From JAUXFS01 sp963772635 (GTDB lineage: Bacteria; Pseudomonadota; Alphaproteobacteria; Rhodospirillales; Defluviicoccaceae): a DNA stretch of 64,000 bases. This document shows, piece after piece, positions 48,924-55,835 of this stretch; positions within the stretch are counted from its first letter, which is position 1, and each line of letters opens with the position of its first letter. Below the pieces are notes generated by a model. That model saw only the letters and a program-made list of their open reading frames with translations, ran no database searches and had not been told where the DNA came from. Both the position numbers and the translations under genes were made by a program. The stretch covers positions 1-64,000 of the forward strand of contig CAVYYK010000026.1 of NCBI GenBank assembly GCA_963772635.1, read 5' to 3'.

Positions 48924-49511
48924 GTGAGCAAGCGACGGATCACCCGCGACGACATCATGTCGCTCGACGACTACGAAAGGGTACGCGACGAGCGGCGCAA
49001 GGCGGTCACCGCGATGAAGCGTGACCGGCGGGTCTCCGTGGGGCCCGATGCCACCTTCTATTTCGAGAACTACCAGACGATGTGGCACCAGATCCACGAG
49101 ATGCTGCGCATCGAGAAGGGCGGCGAAGCGCAGATCGACGACGAGCTAGCGGCTTACGCTCCGCTGGTTCCCAACGGCTCCGAGCTGGTCGCTACGATGA
49201 TGATCGAGATCGACGACCCTGTTCGCCGCGCCCGGGTGCTTGGTGAACTGGGCGGCATCGAGAACACGATCTCCCTGACCTTCGGTGGGGAAAGCGTTGC
49301 CGCCGTCGCCGAGAGCGACGTCGAGCGCACCACCGAGGCGGGCAAGACCTCGTCGATCCACTTTCTCAGGTTTCCGTTCACCCGGCCGCAGATCGAGGCG
49401 TTTCGCAAGGACGGCGCCCGAGTGGTGCTCGGTATCGCCCACCCCCGTTACGACCACATGGCCGCCCTGCCGGAGCCGGTCCGCACCGCCCTCGCCGCCG
49501 ATTTCGACTGA
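48924..49511 (+). CDS. DUF3501 family protein
   Basis: 195-residue soluble protein of unknown function. Conserved-looking parts are ITRDDIMSLDDYERVRDERR, FYFENYQTMWHQIHEMLRIE, and HFLRFPFTRPQIEAFRKDGA. No catalytic or metal motif is evident. The gene follows the GlpC-like gene by 28 bases with GGGAGCAGAGGAA upstream of GTG 48924. The rubrerythrin-FeS-DUF3501 series recurs in proteobacteria, so the three probably work together. Convergent with the SH3-domain gene; a short GAAAC/GTTTC hairpin lies between their stops. Confidence 0.85.
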   Translation: MSKRRITRDDIMSLDDYERVRDERRKAVTAMKRDRRVSVGPDATFYFENYQTMWHQIHEMLRIEKGGEAQIDDELAAYAPLVPNGSELVATMMIEIDDPVRRARVLGELGGIENTISLTFGGESVAAVAESDVERTTEAGKTSSIHFLRFPFTRPQIEAFRKDGARVVLGIAHPRYDHMAALPEPVRTALAADFD

Positions 49512-49533
49512 AACGAGTTTCGCAGTCGGGGGG

Positions 49534-50037
49534 TCATTCGATAGTTTCGCCTTCGTAGACGCCCCAGAACTCGTCGCGGCGGAGCCAGCCCCTGACGCCG
49601 TCGATTTCAACCCGGCACCAGGCGGTGTCTTTCGGGCATTCCAACAGCTTGGCGATGACGCTGACCTCGGCCCGAGCCACCGGAGGGCTGTCGGGGTCGG
49701 CCTCTCCCCTGAGGATGCGGACGCCGCCGGTGACCACCACATACCGCTCGCCGCTCAGCACGCTGGAGTGCATCCAGCCGTCGATGCCCTGCCAATCGCG
49801 GACACGGCGCCAGGTGTCGAATTCGGCGATGACTTCCACCGGCAGGCCTTGGCGCCGGTAGACCCATTCGACCGGATAGCGCCGGCCGGGGCCGGTGCGC
49901 ATGTTGACCTCGTCGGATCGGAGGCTGACGAAGCGGGGCAGCGGCAAGCCGGTGTCGGCGTCGACCGCCGTCGCCACGATTGCGGCCAGGATCAAGACGG
50001 TGGCGAGCGCCGCGGAGCGCAGGCGGGCCGAAGACAT
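49534..50037 (-). CDS. Exported SH3-domain protein
   Basis: 167 residues with an N-terminal signal peptide (RLRSAALATVLILAAIVATA). The mature part has bacterial SH3 folds: RSDEVNMRTGPGRRYPVEWV, then VIAEFDTWRRVRDWQGIDGW, and a second half ending VRGWLRRDEFWGVYEGE. This arrangement is the alphaproteobacterial DUF1058/SH3 protein, likely periplasmic and possibly binding cell wall or a partner protein. It is divergent from a D-2-hydroxyacid dehydrogenase gene, with which it is often paired in alphaproteobacteria, although no functional link is known. Confidence 0.85.
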   Translation of the reverse strand: MSSARLRSAALATVLILAAIVATAVDADTGLPLPRFVSLRSDEVNMRTGPGRRYPVEWVYRRQGLPVEVIAEFDTWRRVRDWQGIDGWMHSSVLSGERYVVVTGGVRILRGEADPDSPPVARAEVSVIAKLLECPKDTAWCRVEIDGVRGWLRRDEFWGVYEGETIE

Positions 50038-50098
50038 GGATCTCCTAACGTCGCTGGGGCAGAATCCGCGGCGATTATACCGGTGTCCCGACCGTTCC

Positions 50099-50146
50099 GG
50101 TCAAGCGCTCGGTCAAGCTTCTGGTCAGGCGCCCGGTCGCGTCCGA
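50099..50146. repeat. Four degenerate 12-bp tandem repeats
   Basis: GGTCAAGCGCTC, GGTCAAGCTTCT, GGTCAGGCGCCC and GGTCGCGTCCGA follow one another at exactly 12-base spacing between the divergent SH3 and dehydrogenase genes. They decay in similarity from first to last. Function unknown; a regulatory array or old duplication. Confidence 0.5.
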
Positions 50147-50229
50147 TCGGGCGGGTACGCCGATGCTGGACAGGATCGCCTCAGCCTGCTATGGCGCGAC
50201 GGCGTCTCCGCGTGTCGCAAAGGAGTCCG

Positions 50230-51222
50230 ATGTCCAAGAACAAGCCCCTGGTCGTGGTCACCCGCAAGCTTCCCGACGTCGTCGAGACGCGGATGATGGA
50301 GCTGTTCGACGTCCGTCTCAATCTCGACGACGAACCGTTCGGACGCGACCGCCTGATCGAAGCGGTGAGCACGGCGGAAATCCTGGTCCCCACCGTCACC
50401 GACCGAATCGACGCCAAGGTGCTGGCCACCGCCGGCAAACAGCTGAAGCTGATCGCCAACTACGGCACCGGGGTCGACCACATCGACCTCAAGGCGGCGC
50501 GCGACCGCGGGATCACCGTCACCAACACCCCGGACGTTCTCACCGAGGACACCGCCGACATGACGATGGCGTTGATCCTGGCGGTGCCCAGGCGCCTCAC
50601 CGAGGGTGAGCGGTTGCTCCGCGCCGGCAAATGGACCGGCTGGTCGCCGACGTGGATGCTCGGCCATCGGGTCTCGGGAAAGCGGCTCGGGATCGTCGGC
50701 ATGGGCCGGATCGGACAGGCCGTCGCCCGCCGGGCGCGCGCCTTCGCCATGACCATCCACTACCACAACCGGCGTCGGGTCCATCCCGACATCGAGACCG
50801 AGCTGGAGGCCACCTACCACGAAAGCCTCGACCAGATGCTGGCGCGGATGGACATCATCTCGGTGCACTGTCCGCACACGCCGGCGACCTATCACCTGTT
50901 GTCGGCGCGGCGGCTCAAGCTTCTGCGGTCCCACGCCTACGTGGTCAACACCGCCCGCGGCGAGATCATCGACGAGGCGGCGCTGGTCCGGATGCTGCGT
51001 ACCGGCGACATCGCCGGCGCCGCCCTCGACGTGTTCGAGCACGAGCCGGCGGTCAACCCCAAGCTGCTGCAACTCGACAACGTTGTGCTGCTGCCGCACA
51101 TGAGCTCGTCCACCTTCGAGGGCCGCATCGGCATGGGCAATTCGGTGCTGATCAATATCAAGAGCTTCGTCGACGACCACAGCCCCCCCAACCGCCTGCT
51201 CCCCGAAGACCTGGGGTTTTAG
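50230..51222 (+). CDS. D-2-hydroxyacid dehydrogenase (glyoxylate/hydroxypyruvate reductase-like)
   Basis: 330-residue NAD(P)-dependent enzyme. The Rossmann motif is GKRLGIVGMGRIGQAVARRA. The catalytic triad of the family can be placed: arginine in VVNTARGEIID (and its neighbour), glutamate in FEHEPAVNPKLL and histidine in VLLPHMSSST. Substrates of close relatives are glyoxylate and hydroxypyruvate, giving D-glycerate. ATG 50230 is eight bases after AGGAG. Family start MSKNKPLVVVTRKLPDVVET matches glycerate dehydrogenases of alphaproteobacteria. Confidence 0.92.
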   Translation: MSKNKPLVVVTRKLPDVVETRMMELFDVRLNLDDEPFGRDRLIEAVSTAEILVPTVTDRIDAKVLATAGKQLKLIANYGTGVDHIDLKAARDRGITVTNTPDVLTEDTADMTMALILAVPRRLTEGERLLRAGKWTGWSPTWMLGHRVSGKRLGIVGMGRIGQAVARRARAFAMTIHYHNRRRVHPDIETELEATYHESLDQMLARMDIISVHCPHTPATYHLLSARRLKLLRSHAYVVNTARGEIIDEAALVRMLRTGDIAGAALDVFEHEPAVNPKLLQLDNVVLLPHMSSSTFEGRIGMGNSVLINIKSFVDDHSPPNRLLPEDLGF

Positions 51223-51392
51223 AGCCTCAAGCTTACTGCATTGCTCCAATGGGTTCCGCTGGTACGGGAAGAGCAACGGCGGCTCGTGAAGATTTGCAAA
51301 GTCGGGAGAATTGAATATCTCATAGCCAGTACGTCGGTTCGACCTGTACCACTGCAAACTTTTTCTTCGTACCAAAAGCTCGCCCGAAGATC

Positions 51393-52061
51393 ATGACCAA
51401 GCAGCGAGAGGCAAGGTTTCAGAATTCCGATGTCCTGCGAATGTTTCCCACCTTCCTGTGGAAGGCGGAGCTCTGGCCCGAGGTCTACCATCCGATCAAC
51501 GACTTGATCCTGCGAACCCTCGGCGAGTGTGAGGCGGCGCTCGGCGATCTCAAGCCCGGGCAGAGTTGGCAGTCAGAGCAAGGGCTGCACGAACTGGACC
51601 CGTTCCAAGAGCTCATCGGCTGCATCGACGAGGCGGCAGAGAACGTCCTCGAATACCTCAAGTTGGGCCACATGGGCTTCGAGATTACCGGGTGCTGGGC
51701 CAACGTGAATGCGCCGGGTGCCGAGCATCGCGCGCACAGCCACCCCAACAACTACTTGAGCGGCGTCTACTACGTGCAAACCCAAGAGGGCGCGAACACC
51801 ATCAATTTCCACGACCCTCGCCTCCAGGCGGGGATATTCCGCCCACCAGTAACCGAATTGACCGCCGAAAACGCCGATCAGGTTGTCGTCACGGTCAACG
51901 ATGGTACGTTATTGATGTTCCCGGCTTGGCTGCAGCACTCGGTTGACGCCAACCGGGGCAACCGCGCGCGAGTCAGCATCAGCTTCAACATCATGCTCTC
52001 GTCATATGCCGAGACCCTGAGCAAGCCAGGGTGGCAAGGTGGTTGGCGGGGTCCTGGTTGA
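51393..52061 (+). CDS. Putative 2OG-Fe(II) oxygenase
   Basis: 222-residue protein resembling the TIGR02466-type putative 2-oxoglutarate/iron oxygenases. Likely iron ligands lie in GAEHRAHSHPNNYLSGVYYV and in MFPAWLQHSVDANRGNRARV, where histidine is followed by an arginine that could bind 2-oxoglutarate. EITGCWANVNAPG is also typical of the family. The substrate is unknown; relatives are often phage- or accessory-encoded. It stands alone, convergent with the zinc-finger gene on the minus strand. The 170 bases before it show no gene or promoter I can defend. Confidence 0.83.
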   Translation: MTKQREARFQNSDVLRMFPTFLWKAELWPEVYHPINDLILRTLGECEAALGDLKPGQSWQSEQGLHELDPFQELIGCIDEAAENVLEYLKLGHMGFEITGCWANVNAPGAEHRAHSHPNNYLSGVYYVQTQEGANTINFHDPRLQAGIFRPPVTELTAENADQVVVTVNDGTLLMFPAWLQHSVDANRGNRARVSISFNIMLSSYAETLSKPGWQGGWRGPG

Positions 52062-52254
52062 CCTGGGGCATCGGGGGGGCGCCGCCGACAACGCCCCGAT
52101 TGCCACACGAGATTGCGTTGTTGGTTGGGCGGGCCGGTCGAATTCACGTACCGCCGGATAGTGAAAGGCGTTCGGCACGGCCGGCCGATTGATCATGGCA
52201 CAGCCAATTTTTGCGTCCGTCGCGTGGCGAAGAAACGCGGAGTGGTGTGTCGAG

Positions 52255-52503
52255 TCAGTCCGTCTCTTCGTTCTCAAAGTAGTTGCCGGGAGGTTCGGTT
52301 TCGTATTTGCCGAAGGAGGACCGGTAGACGTACTTGGTATTGCAATAAAGACAGTGGATGAAGTCAGTGTCACCCATGTCGAGGTAGATGTGCGGATGGT
52401 CGTCTGGCGGGCTGACACCGATACATTCGAACTGCTTTACACCGATGCCGATTTCGACGAGCCCGAGATCGTTCTTAAATTTGGCGAAATCACCCTGCTT
52501 CAC
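52255..52503 (-). CDS. NDUFS6-like CHCC zinc-finger protein, possibly N-truncated
   Basis: 82 residues as read from GTG 52503. The zinc site is FECIGVSPPDDHPHIYLDMG with C27 and H36/H38, and HCLYCNTKYVY with C51 and C54: the CHCC finger of bacterial relatives of the mitochondrial complex I subunit NDUFS6. Removing one base from the six-C run at 52504-52509 would extend it to ATG 52537 (MRNDRGTRVAP-VKQGDF), which overlaps the stop of the preceding small gene. So the true protein may have 11 more residues. It probably belongs to the minus-strand glutaredoxin-carbonic anhydrase transcript. Role unknown outside respiratory complex I. Confidence 0.8.
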   Translation of the reverse strand: MKQGDFAKFKNDLGLVEIGIGVKQFECIGVSPPDDHPHIYLDMGDTDFIHCLYCNTKYVYRSSFGKYETEPPGNYFENEETD

Positions 52504-52533
52504 GGGGGGCGACGCGTGTTCCGCGGTCGTTCC

Positions 52534-52690
52534 TCATTTTGCGATCACCTCCTCGACGTTGGTGATCTGGCGCATTTTTGTGAGCGCACTGCGATGCGGT
52601 AGCATGCCGCTCTCGACAAGCTTGCACAGTGCCCTGAGCTTGAGTTTCAACGCCCAAGTAGTAGAGGGAACCAGCGCTCATGGTGTACAT
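52534..52690 (-). pseudogene. Small unknown gene with a one-base frameshift
   Basis: About 51 residues when one G of a GGG at about 52650 is removed: MYTMSAGSLYYL, then ALKLKLRALCKLVESGMLPH, then RSALTKMRQITNVEEVIAK and stop. The C-terminal frame has clear coding character but no family I recognise. Its TGA overlaps the extended zinc-finger start (AAAATGA), a coupling that supports both reconstructions. It lies between the carbonic anhydrase and zinc-finger genes and is likely cotranscribed. Confidence 0.45.
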
Positions 52691-52723
52691 GTCACACGAT
52701 CCCTGCCCGGTACCGCCGTTGCG

Positions 52724-53317
52724 CTAACCTCTCGCTGCCATCGCCTTTGCGGTGTTCACCCTGTCCGCGAGACGGGAGTGGGGGTGCCGGAGCCTCATGC
52801 TTTCCACCTCCCACACGTATCCATGAATCACCACGTCTTCGGGAATCAGCGGGCAGTTGCGAAGGAGTTCGACCTGCTTCCCACAAGTCTCGTCAACGTC
52901 GGAAAAGGTCTTGAGCCACTTCGAGAACGCGCCGGCCGGCAGTTCAAGTTCGGGAAGCGCTGGATCCACCTGAATCGTCTCGATGTCGACGCCCCTGTCT
53001 TTCAGCGCGTCGGTGAGGAAGTCGCCCGTAGCCGACATCATGCCGCATTCGGTGTGGTTGACGACGATGATCTCCTTGGTCCCAAAAAACTGGGTGGTCA
53101 GCATGGCCGAGCGAATGGCGTCGTCGGTCACCAGGCCGCCGGCGTTTCGAAAGACGTGCGCATCGCCCATTCGGATCCCCAATGCCTCTTCGACGGGAAG
53201 CCGTTCATCCATGCACGCCAAAACCCAAAGACGCCTGTTGTTCGGGATCCCTCTTTGACGGCGCAAAGCCCAAGCTTCCCGTTCGGCAGTTTCGAGATCG
53301 ATCTGTTGGTTGAGCAT
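52724..53317 (-). CDS. Beta-carbonic anhydrase family protein
   Basis: 197-residue beta-class carbonic anhydrase. Zinc ligands and the Asp-Arg dyad are present: C35, D37 and R39 in LACMDERLPVEE, then H88 and C91 in VNHTECGMM. Such enzymes interconvert CO2 and bicarbonate; some relatives act on COS or CS2. Compared with standard enzymes it has an insertion near 100-140 (DRGVDIETIQVDPALPELEL). ATG 53317 follows AGAGAGGAAG and gives the family start; the longer open frame is antisense to nothing conserved. It follows grxD by 38 bases in the same direction. Confidence 0.88.
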   Translation of the reverse strand: MLNQQIDLETAEREAWALRRQRGIPNNRRLWVLACMDERLPVEEALGIRMGDAHVFRNAGGLVTDDAIRSAMLTTQFFGTKEIIVVNHTECGMMSATGDFLTDALKDRGVDIETIQVDPALPELELPAGAFSKWLKTFSDVDETCGKQVELLRNCPLIPEDVVIHGYVWEVESMRLRHPHSRLADRVNTAKAMAARG

Positions 53318-53355
53318 GACTTCCTCTCTTCCGGCGAGTTCTTGAAGTCGCCGGC

Positions 53356-53700
53356 TCACACGTCCTTTGGCGTTTGGACGATACCCTTGTCGAAAAGAAG
53401 CTGCTGAAGTTCGCCGCTCCGGTACATCTCTCTCACGATGTCGCATCCGCCGATGAACTCGCCCTTGACGTACAGTTGAGGGATTGTCGGCCAATTCGAA
53501 AACGCCTTGATACCCTCTCTGACGTCGTCGTCCTCGAGGACGTTGACACCCTTGAACGGCACGCCGAAATTCGAGAGCACCGCGCCGACGGTCGCCGAGA
53601 AACCGCATTGCGGAAACTGCGGCGTTCCCTTCATAAAAAGCACAACGTCGTTGCTCCCGATCTCGGCTGCGATGCGATCCATCACAGTGCTGTCGCCCAT
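53356..53700 (-). CDS. grxD: Monothiol glutaredoxin (Grx4/GrxD type)
   Basis: 114-residue CGFS glutaredoxin. FMKGTPQFPQCGFSATVGAV holds the active C32, and WPTIPQLYVKGEFIGGCDIV the glutathione-binding TIP loop. These proteins carry [2Fe-2S] clusters and work with BolA-type partners in iron regulation and cluster transfer. No bolA gene lies next to it. ATG 53700 (MGDSTVMDRIAAEIG) was chosen over 53727. It sits between an Rrf2 regulator and the carbonic anhydrase on the minus strand, which suggests control by the Rrf2 protein. Confidence 0.95.
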   Translation of the reverse strand: MGDSTVMDRIAAEIGSNDVVLFMKGTPQFPQCGFSATVGAVLSNFGVPFKGVNVLEDDDVREGIKAFSNWPTIPQLYVKGEFIGGCDIVREMYRSGELQQLLFDKGIVQTPKDV

Positions 53701-53752
53701 ATTATTCGATCTCCCTTGCCGACCCACGGTGCTCGCCGGTTCGCGATCTCAA

Positions 53753-54271
53753 TCAATGCAGCGCCGCGGGTGGCCGCTTGTAATGGGATGACCGCGGGTT
53801 TCCCATTGATTGGACGGGAAGCGCGCCTTCGTCGACGGGCGCGATGTCGGCGACGGAAACCCCGCTGAGGAACAGAAAGATGTAGCTTCGCAACGACTCC
53901 CAAAGGAGTTCTGTTCCTCGGAGCGTATCGATCCGCGACTCCGGAACGGAAGGCGGCGTAAACAACCAGTCGCACGGCCTGTCCGGTTCGTCCAGCGCCT
54001 GAAAGACGTTTGCGACACTGACCCGGTCCGCCCTCCGGCTCAGGAAGTAACCGCCACCGAGGCCTTTCCGCGCTTTCACCAATCCCGCTCGACGAAGCCG
54101 CGCCATCAGCGCCTCCGTGTACGAGATGGACCGGTGGATGGACTCGGCCAACCACTCCGCATTGCCGGGCCTGTCTTCGTTGCAGCTTGCCAGGCGGGCC
54201 AGGACCTCGACCGCAAGAAAGGGGTTGCTCCTTACGTGCGTTACCTGCGGTCCAGATCCGAGCGCGCTCAT
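53753..54271 (-). CDS. Rrf2-family regulator
   Basis: 172-residue winged-helix regulator of the Rrf2 family, relatives of IscR and NsrR. HTH: NPFLAVEVLARLASCNEDRP, SISYTEALMARLRRAGLVKA and the wing GLGGGYFLSR. Unlike IscR it does not have three closely spaced cysteines; only RPCDW and ASCNE remain, so cluster sensing by the IscR scheme is unlikely. ATG 54271 was preferred to TTG 54301 because AGAAAG lies upstream. It is divergent from the MarR gene, with repeats TTAGTAGC between them that could be its operators, and it precedes grxD. Confidence 0.87.
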   Translation of the reverse strand: MSALGSGPQVTHVRSNPFLAVEVLARLASCNEDRPGNAEWLAESIHRSISYTEALMARLRRAGLVKARKGLGGGYFLSRRADRVSVANVFQALDEPDRPCDWLFTPPSVPESRIDTLRGTELLWESLRSYIFLFLSGVSVADIAPVDEGALPVQSMGNPRSSHYKRPPAALH

Positions 54272-54284
54272 ATCGGTCTTTCTC

Positions 54285-54371
54285 TTAGTAGCGATAGACA
54301 ACTAAATTAGTAGCTAAACCAAACTACATGTAAGAAGATCGCTTGTCAAGATAGTTTGAAAAGGCTACTAT
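54285..54371. promoter_or_regulatory. Overlapping divergent promoters with repeated 8-bp operators
   Basis: On the plus strand TTGTCA (54343-54348) and TACTAT (54366-54371), 17 bases apart, drive the MarR gene. On the minus strand TTGACA (54344-54349) overlaps the same bases, with TAGTTT at 54321-54326 as a weaker -10 for the Rrf2 gene. TTAGTAGC occurs at 54285-54292 and 54307-54314 (22 bases apart), and 54364-54371 is its inverse with one mismatch, covering the MarR -10. ACTAAATTAGT (54301-54311) is a palindrome. These are candidate binding sites for one of the two regulators. Confidence 0.6.
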
Positions 54372-54378
54372 CTCCGCC

Positions 54379-55005
54379 GTGACTGACAGACATCATATCA
54401 GCGGGCGCGCCCTGGCAGAGCTGGTCGTTCAGTTGGGTCGGTTTGCTTACGGGGAGGGGTATGTGGAGGGCTTGACGCCGGCGCAGTGGACGGCTCTCAG
54501 GTACTTTGCCCGCGCCAATCGGTTTTCCCGAACCGTGTCTGCGTTTGCGGAGTTTCACACCACGACCCGCGGAACGGCTTCCCAGACAGTCAAGAGCCTG
54601 GTCGCTCAGGGCTATCTTTGCCGGATACCTTCCGAGACGGATGGCCGCAGCGCCCGCATCGATCCTGCCGACAAGGGCGAGGCCGTTTTGAGCAAGGATC
54701 CTTTCGCTGCGTTGGTCCGGGCGGCCACGGCTCTCCCGAACGGTGCGCGTTTCGACGTGGCAAACATCCTCGAACGCATTCTGGGGCACATCGCCGGCGA
54801 GCGTGGCAAGCGCCCATTCGGCACCTGTCCATCCTGCGCATACCTGCGCGGCGAGGGCTGCTGCTTGGAGGGCCGATCGCCATACAAGTGCGGTCTGTTC
54901 GGCGAGCCTCTAGCCCAGGCTGAGCTGGAACAGCTCTGCGTGAATTTTCAGCCGGGCCGGAACTCGGCCATGAAGCGTGCGTTTGACAGTGGAGCTTGCC
55001 CCTGA
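54379..55005 (+). CDS. MarR-family regulator with cysteine-rich C-terminus
   Basis: 208 residues. The winged helix (VEGLTPAQWTALRYFARANR, then TRGTASQTVKSLVAQGYLCR, wing TDGRSARIDPADKG) is MarR-like. Beyond it, the last 60 residues contain seven cysteines: C150, C153, C161, C162, C171, C187 and C207 (TCPSCAYLRGEGCCLEG ... YKCGLFGEPL), suggesting a metal or Fe-S centre that senses redox or iron. The GTG start lies only seven bases after the -10 box, so the mRNA is probably leaderless. It is divergent from Rrf2-grxD. Similar MarR proteins with this tail occur in alphaproteobacteria, target unknown. Confidence 0.85.
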   Translation: MTDRHHISGRALAELVVQLGRFAYGEGYVEGLTPAQWTALRYFARANRFSRTVSAFAEFHTTTRGTASQTVKSLVAQGYLCRIPSETDGRSARIDPADKGEAVLSKDPFAALVRAATALPNGARFDVANILERILGHIAGERGKRPFGTCPSCAYLRGEGCCLEGRSPYKCGLFGEPLAQAELEQLCVNFQPGRNSAMKRAFDSGACP

Positions 55006-55122
55006 CCCTACCGCTCCTTCCCGAGCCCTGTTCACGGAGTGACCTCGGAAGGCCGTCGTATGGGTACCATATGTCTGAACCAAACCACTAGCGGCGATCA
55101 ACCGCCTCATTGACGCGCGCTC

Positions 55123-55749
55123 TCAGCCGCGGGCTTCGATGAATTCGAGGATTTCGGACCAGTCCTGGCGGAGCGTCCGGCCGCGCTTGCCGGCGACGTC
55201 GAAGACGCTGCACCCTTCCGCCGCCACCTCCGGGAAGATCGCCAGGTCCGGGATCCGGCCGACCGCGTCGCAGTCCAGGGTCTCGATGAACCGGTCGAGG
55301 CGGTCGGTGGCGCGCGAGCGCCGGCGCACCCGATTGCGGACCAGGGCGTAGGGCCGTTTGCCCTTGCGGACCGGTTTGACCTCTTGCAACTGCCGCAGGA
55401 AACGCGCCGTGGTTCCCTCGTCGAACACCGACGGAACGATCGGAATCAGAATGACGTCGGCGAGCCGGACCAGGTCGTCGACCCGCTTGGTCCGCATCCC
55501 CGCCGGTGAATCGATGATCAGCCGCGCGGTGCCCTTGGGCACGCTATCGGACTGCTTGGTCCAGTCGACGCCGCTGATCGGCGCCGCCGTGGCGGGGCGG
55601 TCCCGGGTCCACCGCAGGCTGCTCCGTTGCCGGTCGGCGTCCGCCAGCACCGTCTTGCGCCCACCGTCGGCATAGGCCGCGGCCAGGTTGGTGGCGATCG
55701 TGGTCTTGCCGGACCCGCCCTTCATGTTGGCGACGAGAACCGTGATCAT
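55123..55749 (-). CDS. Orphan ParA-family ATPase
   Basis: 208-residue deviant Walker A protein: MITVLVANMKGGSGKTTIAT with the ParA-type KGGxGKT, then VLADADRQRSSLRWTRDRPA and LIIDSPAGMRTKRVDDLVRL for Walker A' and switch II regions. Small ParA ATPases position plasmids, chemoreceptors, carboxysomes or other cargo on the nucleoid. No ParB or cargo gene is adjacent. It lacks the N-terminal HTH of plasmid ParAs. The stretch before it (55006-55122) holds no gene. Function inferred only from family. Confidence 0.87.
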   Translation of the reverse strand: MITVLVANMKGGSGKTTIATNLAAAYADGGRKTVLADADRQRSSLRWTRDRPATAAPISGVDWTKQSDSVPKGTARLIIDSPAGMRTKRVDDLVRLADVILIPIVPSVFDEGTTARFLRQLQEVKPVRKGKRPYALVRNRVRRRSRATDRLDRFIETLDCDAVGRIPDLAIFPEVAAEGCSVFDVAGKRGRTLRQDWSEILEFIEARG

Positions 55750-55835
55750 CGGTGCCGATCCCCTATTCTGTAGACTCCGAGTATGGGACCTTTATGGAGA
55801 AATTGCATCGCCGTCGCCGATCAATTCGTGATCCT

